Assembly: GCA_022592435.1 (NCBI GenBank)
Contig: JABYQS010000334.1
Span: 1-29,833 of the forward strand
From: Cerioporus squamosus
Taxonomy: Eukaryota; Basidiomycota; Agaricomycetes; Polyporales; Polyporaceae
Length of the DNA stretch: 29,833 nucleotides
Direction: 5' to 3'
A program made the position numbers and the translations under genes. Under the pieces are notes generated by a model that did no database searches, was not told where the DNA came from, and saw only the letters and a list, made by a program, of their open reading frames with translations. This document shows positions 8,378 through 16,231 of the stretch, piece after piece. Within the stretch, counting starts at the first letter, position 1, and every line of letters starts with the position of its first letter.

Positions 8378-10375
8378 AGTTTGAGTTCTACGCCCTCCAG
8401 ACCTGCCACCACCGCGACGTCGACCAGCTTGACCCTGCTCAGCCTCGACGAAGGTGATGGATGTCTGTGGGGGAGAGTTAGCATCAAAAACGAGCACGGT
8501 CGTCAGGCCAAAACGTACGCGTGCACCGTTGTTGTCGGAGTGAATCTCGCTAGCGCGAGGGATGACGGCGGTATGAGAAGCGATAGGGAGCCCCGTTCGA
8601 GAGAGGGGCCGCGGCTGACGTTTGTACCATTCGCGGTCGTTGCGATGCTTCGCAAACTCGCAGAGAACGCGATCGGTGGCGTAGTGCGTCCCACCGCAGT
8701 TGAGGCACCAGGGAGGATGCTGGCACGGGACGGTGTTACGATCGGGGCGGTGTTGGCAGCATTTGGCTTTGATGTTGTGGAAGTTGGCGCGGTGACGTTC
8801 GCCGCACCGCGCGCAGAACTCATCGACCGCGTTGCAGTTTCCACGGACGTGACCCCAGCGTAGACACTTGGTGCACTGCGGGGTGACGGGCTTGTCCCTC
8901 ATAACGGCCGGCTTGAGACGGCCGTTATCGAACATGATGGCACGGGAGGTGAGACGGAGACCGACAGAGTGGGTGCTGTCGTCAGTGAACTCCACGACGA
9001 GCAGGCGCGCGGTTGCGCCCTCATCCTCGTCGTTCCAGCGAAGGATCGTGTCAGGCTGACGCATGATCGCTTGCCACTGGTCATCCCTGAAGAGGGGGTC
9101 AGCGGCCTGACGGATGCTCTTCGGCGCCTGCGTGACCGCATCCACGCAGGAGACTCCGAAGAAGCCTAAATGTGTGCGGTACTTAAACGGCGAGGCTAAG
9201 ATGGCCTCTGGGTCCTTCTCCAGGTCGATGTGGCAGATGTTGGCGACCCGGTGACGGACGAAGTCCATGACGGCGGGGTTAGGGGAGACGTTGAGCTTGA
9301 TGGTGAGGTTGCCATTATTCGACCATTCAAGTGACTCGATCTGGGTGGACGACAGATCAGACGAGCGACGGAGTGACTCGTTGATTGTGGCTTGCATAAC
9401 GCCTTCCAAGATGCGGGCTTCAGGAGCAGGGCGCTTCTTGGCGTTGAAGACCAGGAACATGAGCTTTGAAGCCGACGGAGGGGCATGCTTAAACTTGCGG
9501 GGACCAGGGGACCGACCGCGTGCGAGCGGAGCGTCGTATGGGTCGCCCGTGTGGTTAGGGGACATGCGTGAGGCGAGGCGGGGATGCGGGGTGCCGGGGC
9601 GGTAAGGAGACGGAGACGGCGACTTGATGCGCTCCAGCAGAGAGCGCGACGTCGGAGCCGGGTACGGTTCGTATTCGGGGACTGGCTCAGGGGATGGCTC
9701 CCTCGCCCAGTCGGGAGCGGGGCTACGCGACTTCGAGCGAGGAGCCGGAGTGACGGGACGAGATACCGGGGCCGCGGGGCGACCGAAGGTCGCTTCCATA
9801 ACGGTTGAGTCCTGGAGCGCACACGCGGCAGTCGCGATGTGCTCGAAGGACCCGCTAAGGTCATGAACCAGGCCGTTGAGCCGGTCTAGCGCCGCATGAA
9901 CAGCGCGCCAGCAGGGCGCAGCTTCAGGACCAGTGGCGCGCACCTCTGCGCGGTGCGTGCGCAAGGAGATGGTGAGGGCGGAGAGCTGGGTGACGAGGTC
10001 GGCGCAGGCCGATGGGAAGCCGCCGCGCCAGTCGAGCGCGACTGTACCGTTTTGGGGTGAGGCGGGGAGCGGAGTGACGGAAGGTTCGGGAACGTTTTCC
10101 GCGGGCGCCATTTCGGCGTCCATGTAGTCGGCATGGGCGACGGAGTCAGAGTCGCTGAACTCGACATCGGAGTCGTTACCCAGCGAGACCGTGTCTTCAA
10201 GGTACTCGCGCCTTCGCGGGGGAGCCGGAGGTTTGGAGGGAATGGAGGGGGACGGAGAACGCTTACGAGGGTTCTTCGGTCCGTTGACGGTGGTTGACGG
10301 GGCAGGATTCAGGCCGTTGGGCCTTGGAACCGGCTGAGCACGGCCAGAGACCTCCGTAGAGGCTCGATTAGCCAT
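8375..10375 (-). CDS. LINE ORF1: Gag-like nucleic-acid-binding protein with zinc knuckles
   Basis: This intact 666-residue frame starts at a true ATG at 10375, 126 bp inside the element. The N-terminal half is Pro/Ser/Arg-rich and disordered (KPPAPPRRREYLE, SRSPAPDWAREPSP). A central folded part (about 320-500) starts near KLMFLVFNAKKR and may be an esterase- or RRM-like ORF1 core, which I cannot decide by eye. A C-terminal zinc-knuckle cluster follows: CTKCLRWGHVRGNC is a perfect CX2CX4HX4C, then CARCGERHRANFH, then CLNCGGTHYATDRVLC. The tail is Gly/Arg-rich (AGRRRGGGRSGGRR). Such proteins coat the element RNA and assist reverse transcription. The frame has no stops, which fits a young copy. 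Confidence 0.9.
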   Translation of the reverse strand: MANRASTEVSGRAQPVPRPNGLNPAPSTTVNGPKNPRKRSPSPSIPSKPPAPPRRREYLEDTVSLGNDSDVEFSDSDSVAHADYMDAEMAPAENVPEPSVTPLPASPQNGTVALDWRGGFPSACADLVTQLSALTISLRTHRAEVRATGPEAAPCWRAVHAALDRLNGLVHDLSGSFEHIATAACALQDSTVMEATFGRPAAPVSRPVTPAPRSKSRSPAPDWAREPSPEPVPEYEPYPAPTSRSLLERIKSPSPSPYRPGTPHPRLASRMSPNHTGDPYDAPLARGRSPGPRKFKHAPPSASKLMFLVFNAKKRPAPEARILEGVMQATINESLRRSSDLSSTQIESLEWSNNGNLTIKLNVSPNPAVMDFVRHRVANICHIDLEKDPEAILASPFKYRTHLGFFGVSCVDAVTQAPKSIRQAADPLFRDDQWQAIMRQPDTILRWNDEDEGATARLLVVEFTDDSTHSVGLRLTSRAIMFDNGRLKPAVMRDKPVTPQCTKCLRWGHVRGNCNAVDEFCARCGERHRANFHNIKAKCCQHRPDRNTVPCQHPPWCLNCGGTHYATDRVLCEFAKHRNDREWYKRQPRPLSRTGLPIASHTAVIPRASEIHSDNNGARVRFGLTTVLVFDANSPPQTSITFVEAEQGQAGRRRGGGRSGGRRTQT

Positions 10376-10501
10376 CTATAGCGGCGATAAGCACCAGAAA
10401 GATGTTCGCGGAGTGACCAAGGGGGTGTGTTGGCGGTGGGAAGGGGGGGGGATGGTTGGGCGCTTAACCGAGATGATGGTGGTACGAGGTCAAGTGACGT
10501 T

Positions 10502-10517
10502 CGGACACTCGCCTGTC
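10502..10517. repeat. target-site duplication, right copy (5' side of LINE)
   Basis: CGGACACTCGCCTGTC is identical to 4152-4167. The flanking bases differ (C on the left, T on the right), so the duplication is exactly 16 bp and the element's 5' end is at 10501. Confidence 0.95.
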
Positions 10518-10547
10518 GAGCGGATTTTCAGACTCTTCGTGGTGGTG

Positions 10548-11035
10548 TGAAATCGGGTCGCACGTGCAATTCTCCTATGCGATCCAGAGTAGTTCGGCGC
10601 CGTTTCGGGACGATGTGCAGGCGGGAGAGAGCCGGGACGAGCGGTCGGACGGCGAGAGAGCGGGATGAAAATCGCTCGCGGGACCCATGCTCAACCGGCT
10701 CGGATCACGATGCGGTGCTGCACGCTGAGAGAGGCTGTTCAGCGCGTTCGCAAGGCTGGATTCAGCGCGAGAGGTGCTGGGGTTGCGGGAGTAATGGTCC
10801 AACTTGAGTCGGGCCGCGCCCAGTGCGACCGCCCGAACGGCCAAGTTATCAAACTTGTCCTGGCGGCGCAGAACCGGGTCGTGCGCCCGCTGTGCAGCTC
10901 CTCTCAGGGCTCTGAGGCGGTTTTGCGCCGTTCTGGGTCGATGCGCAGGCTGGAGAACCCAGACAAGCGGTCGGGCGGCGAGTTGACAATGAAAATCGCT
11001 CTTGGGAGCGACTTCCAGCTCCGATTGGGGTGCGG
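10548..11035. repeat. degenerate direct repeat, two units about 324 bp apart
   Basis: The stretch around 10597-10690 (GCGCCGTTTCGGGACGATG ... ATGAAAATCGCTC) recurs around 10925-11003 (GCGCCGTTCTGGGTCGATG ... ATGAAAATCGCTC). Weaker similarity extends to about 10548-10712 and 10871-11035. The offset is about 324 bp. On the minus strand both units read in the same open frame (SDFH motifs 108 codons apart). By eye the units are about 70% alike. The repeat lies outside the LINE duplication, so it belongs to the older locus. No gene is recognised here. Confidence 0.55.
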
Positions 11036-11499
11036 CTTCGTACGCTGATAAGATGCGCTCAGCGTAAAGCATACGCGCCGGTTGCAGCACGATAGGAGCC
11101 GTGGTGAGGGAGTTTCTTGAGCTGTGCCCACGGAGTGCGAGGGGAGGTTCTCGTCGACCGGCGGTGGATGAATCGTTTTGCAGCGGATCGCGTTCAATCG
11201 GCGCGCCGTGAGCTCGACCTGTAAAAGGCGCATTGTAAACATCAAGTCAAGACGCGTACGAGGTAGTGCAACGTACCTCTGAGAAGAGCATGCCAGATTC
11301 CTGGTGAGAAGGAAGGGGCGGGGATGAGTGGTCCCAGAGATGTGGGATTTGCGACATGAGTGCCCAAGGGAGCCTATCCGGCGGAGGCGTGAGGTACCTG
11401 CGGGGGATTGTCGATTGTGGCGGTCACGAAGAGCTGTCATCTGGGGCTTAGACGTGTGAGCTGCAGAATATACGGAGCGAGGAAAGGGGGACTCACCTA
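11036..11499. other. intergenic stretch, no gene recognised
   Basis: Both strands have open frames up to about 180 codons, but they show no familiar motif and no consistent splice structure. They are rich in Arg/Ser/Pro, as expected of GC-rich noncoding DNA. The stretch links the direct repeat to the FKS fragment. Confidence 0.5.
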
Positions 11500-11912
11500 G
11501 ACGCCAGAGACAGTGACAGGGATGATGGAGTCCGCCGCCGAGAACTGGTGCAGGTTAAACAAGAAGGGCGAGGCACACATGGCCGGGATGGACACCCAGA
11601 AGTACGTCACCCACCCAGTCCAGATCGTGAGCGTCACGTAGAGAACCGGGAATAGAGGATGGCGAACGAGATACCGAGATACGCGGGTAAATGGGTGCAG
11701 AGAACAGACATGGGTCGCAGCCCTCCTTCCGTCGAGGATCCTCGAGGTAGGCGATCTGGAGGTCCAGGTATGCACGCAGAAGGAGCTCGGAGTGCTCCTA
11801 CTCCTCGCGGTTGAACTTCGAGTAGAGTACCTTTGCATCGAGAGAAACTTGAACTTCTAGCTGGCCATGCGCTGGAGCTTGTCCATCTGTGCGACCATCT
11901 CGGAGTCAGGAG
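11500..11912 (-). pseudogene. rearranged 1,3-beta-glucan synthase (FKS) fragment
   Basis: The minus strand reads MDKLQRMA-stop-KFKFLSMQRYSKFNREE in shifting frames, then a stop, then EHSELLLRAYLDLQIAYLED and RRKEG. This matches the order of a conserved cytosolic block of fungal glucan synthases (KLERELERMARRKFKF ... RAYPDLQIAYL). It then jumps in another frame to RYLVRHPLFPVLYVTLTIWT and ASPFLFNLHQFS, which resemble a membrane-spanning part that normally lies several hundred residues downstream. At least two in-frame stops, a frameshift and the deletion of the intervening part show a dead, fused fragment. The intact enzyme makes cell-wall glucan at the plasma membrane. Capture by a mobile element is a possible source, since a truncated Helitron gene lies 0.4 kb away. 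Confidence 0.8.
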
Positions 11913-12212
11913 ATATCAAGGAGATGAAAAAGAGGGAGACGTACAGTGAAGCAAAAACCATCCCACCACCACCACTGCTCCTCCTCAGCCTTCCCTATGC
12001 CAAGTCCGACATCGCGGCAGTCCCTTCGAGTCGAGTCTGGTAGGAGTTCGCTTCTTGCTTGCCGTATAGAGTGTGAAATATGAGAGATATCCAGGGGCAG
12101 GTGCACAAGCAGTGTGGTGGTCAAGGTAGAGGACGAGTCCCGCGTGACATCGTACAGACGCCGGCAGCGCGCTTCTTCCCGTCAGTCTTGTATGCTGGCT
12201 TGAACGCGTGGC
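11913..12212. other. spacer between FKS fragment and Helitron remnant
   Basis: About 300 bp with a CCACCACCACCACTGCTCC-like triplet run near 11965-11985 and no convincing coding frame. If the Helitron remnant kept a 3' end, it would be expected in or near this stretch. No clear CTRR terminus preceded by a hairpin was identified. Confidence 0.4.
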
Positions 12213-14603
12213 TTAACCCAGTAAGGCCAAAAACCTAGCTGAACTTGAAGATATGGTCAATACACACTTACTGAGATACAAATTTCTTACCGCGCTGTAA
12301 GAAAAGTCGGTAACACCTACGAAGACTATACATATAGGGGTGATGATGTCCTCAACGGGTAGTGGAAGCACTGTAGCGAGCTCCTCGGGGCGTTGTGGGT
12401 AGACAATGATATGTCCTTTGAATCCACGCTGGTGGTAGGCGAGAGCGGGCGTGTCCGCATTATCTTTGTCCTCCTTGAGATGCACGATCCAGCACTTGGC
12501 GCGAGCACGCGCAACGATTGCTTCCTCGATGAAGGTGAGATCTCGAAGCTCGGGGGGGACAGGGCCTAGATACAGACCATTGGCATATGATAGAGGCGGT
12601 ACACTATCTCGGGCGAGGTAGCGTGAACAGTCAGGACATATGGACGCATCCAGTATCGCGCCAGTACTGTCATCGCAACGAACTCCTTCTGCGGCGAGTA
12701 ACAAGGAGACCGGATCAACGCCCTCTGCGTCCAGCACAAAGGGGAGAGTGTCCGCAGCATGGGACGCAGCGAGCGCCGACGAGCATTTCAGAATCTCCAC
12801 GGGCAGGCGAGATGCCGGCCAAACATGCTTATCTGTATCCAAGCAGGTGCCACCGCAACAGGCGCAAGTTACGGTGGCCAGGGTTTCAGAAGAAGTCTCC
12901 TCGCGGAATGCACGGATGAGGGCCTCTTTGACATGCTCAGGTACCACTTCCGGCCATCTAGCACGGATATCCTGGCGCCTCAGATCATCAGCGGTTGCGC
13001 GAGCAGAACGCTCTGCTGCAGCGCGTTCCCTACCAAGTACTCTTGCGCGTGCACTCGCGAGGGCTCGTTGTGCACGCACATCTTCAGGTCGAACTTTACC
13101 CTTTCGCAGAGTGTTGATGTACCCCTTGAGGATACGTCGAAGCTGCCCACGGGATGCCTTACTGTCAAAGGTCACACCATGTATGGACAGTGTCCTGCGG
13201 AGCGCCTTGGCATGCAATGGCACAGCCAGAGTACTTAACAGTTGAATTTGGAAGTCTACGAGAGCGTGATCATCGTCGGACGGCCGTGGAATAGATGCAC
13301 GAAGGCTGAAGCAAGCATGACTGCCCTAGCCTGGTAATGAGGAGCTGCATCGACCCTGGGCGAGGTGCGCACTCAGCATCACTCGCATGTTCTCCCGATT
13401 GGGTTTGTCCACCAGCGGAATACCATGGGCAACAGCAAGAGCATGCAGCTCTGGCGCTGTGCGACTCTCCAGGGTGGAAATCAGTTCGGCAAGTACATCC
13501 ACCGGTTCTTTGGAGCTGCCGTCTTCGAGGACAACGTCATACGTTAACAGAAAGTTACGCAAACCATCGGGGGAGGGCGGAGGGACGCGCAAAAGACGAC
13601 TTATATGAGAGAATACAGACAACAGCTGCGGAGCATGTTCTCCAGCATCTAGCAAGCGCAGCATGTCCTGCCTGATGGCCGCACCAAGGCTATCTGTGCA
13701 CTCGATATCACGCGCCACATGCAAACAACCGAGTCGCAGATGGCCGGCAGCAGACTTTGCGCAAGCTCCAGATAGGACATGCTGGAGGAGCATGGCTTGA
13801 AGTTCATGCACATCATCTAACAATTCCACGCCGTGCGACAATGCGGCACTTACGAGCGTTGTCCGAGGGACATCCGGGCGGAACATGCCCATGTTATGCG
13901 AAGCCACAATCATGCGTGCACCTGCACATAGATTGGCATATACACCATGTACATCGGAGACAGCTCCACGAGAGCTGCCGGCCACGAATGTACTCCCCAG
14001 GCCACGGGAGGACGATGCATTACTCCGATCGTCTGCGGAGGAGTGAGGGTATGGACTGGCAACGCCAGTTCCCGGACCAGCCACGTCAGGAAGAGCGTAT
14101 AGTGGAGGACCTGAAGAGACGGAGTCAGAACTGTGTACGGACTGAAGAACAAAGCGGCAAGACTCACTGAACGTGGGCGACAACTCCCAAACACACCAAG
14201 TAGGAAGGGCGACACTCTCAGGGGGATTGAGTAACGAGGCGCCTTGCACGAGGGGCGAACAAGCGTTGATCCAGTCGGCGCCAAGGAGAATGTCATAAGA
14301 GCGCAGATACTGAACAGCCAGTGGAGCACTACAGCGGAACCACCCTGTCGTCGTCGGAAGAACTAGGGGGCCGCAAGTGGTGAAGGACGAGGCGCCGTCT
14401 CGGAAGTGCAACGTCCTTGGGATCTTATGAGATAAGACAAAGCTTGTGGAGACGTAAGACGTGGAGGATGAACTGTCAAGGACTACTGAGGCAGAAACTC
14501 CAGCGAACGTGCAGGTGAAGGAAGGACCAGCAGGCATAACGGTGGGTGGTGGTAGTGCGAGGACGATGAAGACGCGCGCAAGATCGCAGCCTGCCAGGGA
14601 CAT
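12213..14603 (-). pseudogene. Helitron Rep N-terminal half: retropepsin-like, SAP-like and DUF6570-like regions; one TAG, truncated
   Basis: One frame runs from the ATG at 14603 to 12213, broken only by TAG at 13326-13328. The first part has a pepsin-fold-like module: SASVVLDSSSSTSYVSTSFV in place of the usual D[ST]G loop, then SYDILLGADWI, the classic second retropepsin motif. The active-site Gly is missing. A helix-rich part follows with ELHALAVAHGIPL, and after the stop a SAP-like ALRRTLSIHGVTF followed by a basic stretch (YINTLRKGKVRP). Then come a Cys-rich block (CACCGGTC, CPDC) and a DUF6570-like stretch (PPELRDLTFIEEAIVARA, KGHIIVYPQRP, ITPICIVFVG). Similarity stops near 12315, just where the Rep protein would lead on toward its HUH nuclease, and about 33 unrelated codons follow. 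This is the front of a mushroom-type Helitron replication gene. The rest (HUH, helicase) is missing, so it is non-autonomous. Confidence 0.8.
12283..12304. repeat. perfect 8-bp inverted repeat with 6-nt loop
   Basis: TTTCTTAC, loop CGCGCT, GTAAGAAA. It lies almost exactly where similarity to Helitron Rep ends (about 12315). Helitron 3' ends carry a short hairpin 10-15 nt before a CTRR terminus, but no CTRR follows at the right distance on the minus strand, so identity as a Helitron end is not supported. Confidence 0.4.
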
Positions 14604-14771
14604 CGGTCACATGAGAAGCTCACGTGAAAATCATGTGATTTGACAATTTCGAACTGAATCCCACTTGGAGGTGAACGCGCCGCTTCGCGCGCCCGCTCCG
14701 ATTCCACTGATGACTCATTGCCTTGGTCTACAACATCGGATTCTTCGACAACTACAGTACTTATATTACAG

Positions 14772-15904
14772 TCACAGAGTAAATACTTCGGGAAACGGGG
14801 GCTCCTCGTACAGTACGGGCGACTTCGGAGGCTTCGGTTTCTCCGCCAGCCAAAATACAGCATTCATGACCCAAGACACTGACTTCGCACCCGGTCTATC
14901 AACCTCGGCCAAGACGAGCGTGCACTCCGCCAGAACGAGGTCGCCTGCGAACAGTTTCGCCTGTGTGACATGGTTCATCTTCCCCTTCTTTTGAAACCTC
15001 TCCGTTGCGTCGTATATCTCTTCGTAAGTCTGGGTTTCACGATCAGCAGTGCATGTCGTGGTGCAGTCGGGGTGACATACCGGCGGGCCTTCGTTGTCGT
15101 TCGTCGGGGCAGTGACGATGAGCGTTTCCATTCTGCTCAGGTTGACGCTCGCTGCCTTGTTGTACAGCGCTATAGCTTCTTTGCGATCGCGCTCGCGGAC
15201 GAAGTCCAGCACGAAGCGAACACGGGGCGCGGGGAAGTTGCGGGTAACGACGAGAGATGCATCCACGACGGTGGCCACCACCCACATGAGGACAGGCCGG
15301 TTCTCATGTGTGACGTGCATGTACCGTGGGTTCTCGTCGACAACGGACCAACGGAGTGGGGACGGAACGCGGTGAATGGGGAAGCGGGGTCCTTTCTCGT
15401 TGTAGTAGTTGATAAACTTGTAAAGGTAGCTGCAGTTCTGTGTGTAAGTGAGAGTGACGGCGGGAGGAGCTCCTTGTACTCACGCGCAGATGCGGGGTGT
15501 GACCCACGGTTCAGTAACGACGTCGTTCAGGTGAGCTTCATACTCGTCTGTGTTGATGTGGATGACCCTCGGGCCTGTTGGTGACTGCACCGGGATGGCT
15601 GGTCTGGTCGAGTGAGGTGTTTGCGGTGTGTCCGGCGGGGTGTTATCGGAGCTGGCAGCGCTGTGGTTAGGGAGCGCGCACATGCTAGTGCAGGAGCTCA
15701 CTCACCGCAAACGTTTCCGAGGGGTCTCCGGCAGACTCAATGTGTCGGGTTCGGTTTCAGTGCCTTCTCGCCTGAGAACCGTCAGCAGTCCGCGCGCGAC
15801 CATATGTGCTCGATGACTTACCGCGAGTTGGAAGGCGGTGTCCTTGGCATAGTTTGTACTTCTCGCGAGACGCGAGAGGTACGGTTGTGGTCTTGATCCG
15901 CCAT
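14772..15904 (-). CDS. GD[ILV]VLAEC family protein, 310 aa, unknown function
   Basis: Five exons (15904-15822, 15771-15706, 15660-15484, 15429-15081, 15029-14772) give one clean frame. All introns are GT-AG, 45-54 nt. The 51-nt intron at 15030-15080 is a multiple of three and reads open, but it has a GTATGT donor and a CTGAT branch site. The N-terminus (about 1-80) is disordered, with repeated TPP/TP motifs and a basic cluster ETPRKRLR that could be a nuclear localisation signal. Then come strand-rich segments (RWSVVDENPRYMHV, RPVLMWVVATVVDASLVV, RVRFVLDFVRERD) and the family block TYEEIYDATERF ... AGDLVLAECTLVL near the end. No known domain is recognised. The block is shared with the genes at 3075, 16232 and 22398. 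The strand pattern could suit an OB-like barrel, but this is speculation. Confidence 0.78.
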
Positions 15905-16231
15905 TGGCGGAGGCATGGGGCTGAAGGAGGTTCAGGTCGTCGTGGAGAAGGGTTCGGACGAGGGAGTTCCAAGGGGGCGGTTGTGCGGAATGTGATGCTA
16001 AGTAGAGCTATGAGAGGTTCGTACGTAGACGCAATCTAGACGTTCCAAATGACGATTGTTGTGACGATGGTGCGGAATACGGTGCTAGGACGTGTATGGA
16101 GTTTATTATCTGCAACTATGATCGTACATGGAATGGAGAGTAGGGACGCCGGCGCCAGAAGGAAACGATCTATTTAGTCTAAGGTACGCATGCTTGCGAT
16201 CGCTGTCTATCGATGTGAAATAGCGTTTTGG
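15905..16231. promoter_or_regulatory. spacer and presumed promoter of the 14772-15904 gene
   Basis: This 327-bp stretch lies between two same-strand genes and shows no convincing coding frame. It must contain the 3' end of the 16232-18368 gene and the promoter of the gene starting at 15904. No TATA box stands out. GTGCGGAAT-like words occur twice (about 15982 and 16071). Confidence 0.4.

Larger units (their letters stand above)
4168..10501 (-). mobile_element. full-length non-LTR retrotransposon (LINE), Tad1-like
   Basis: The element is 6,334 bp, lies on the minus strand and is bounded by a perfect 16-bp direct repeat. From 5' to 3' it has a 126-bp leader (10501-10376), ORF1 with CCHC knuckles, ORF2 with AP-type endonuclease and reverse transcriptase, an RNase H segment, a roughly 205-bp 3' UTR and a 25-nt poly(A) tail (4168-4192 as T). 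The order ORF1 - EN - RT - RNase H is typical of the fungal Tad1/I-type LINE group. Perfect duplication, an unbroken A-tract and near-intact frames point to a recent insertion. The one visible defect is a TGA between RT and RNase H. Clade assignment is by architecture, not by a tree. Confidence 0.93.

Noticed and set aside
10575..11090. 171-codon minus-strand frame as a gene
   Set aside because: It is made of the degenerate direct repeat, has no domain, no true ATG with good context and biased Arg/Ala/Ser composition typical of GC-rich noncoding DNA.
11906..12124. 72-codon minus-strand frame with a Trp run
   Set aside because: The Trp run comes from a CCACCACCACCA-type triplet stretch, and no coding support was found.
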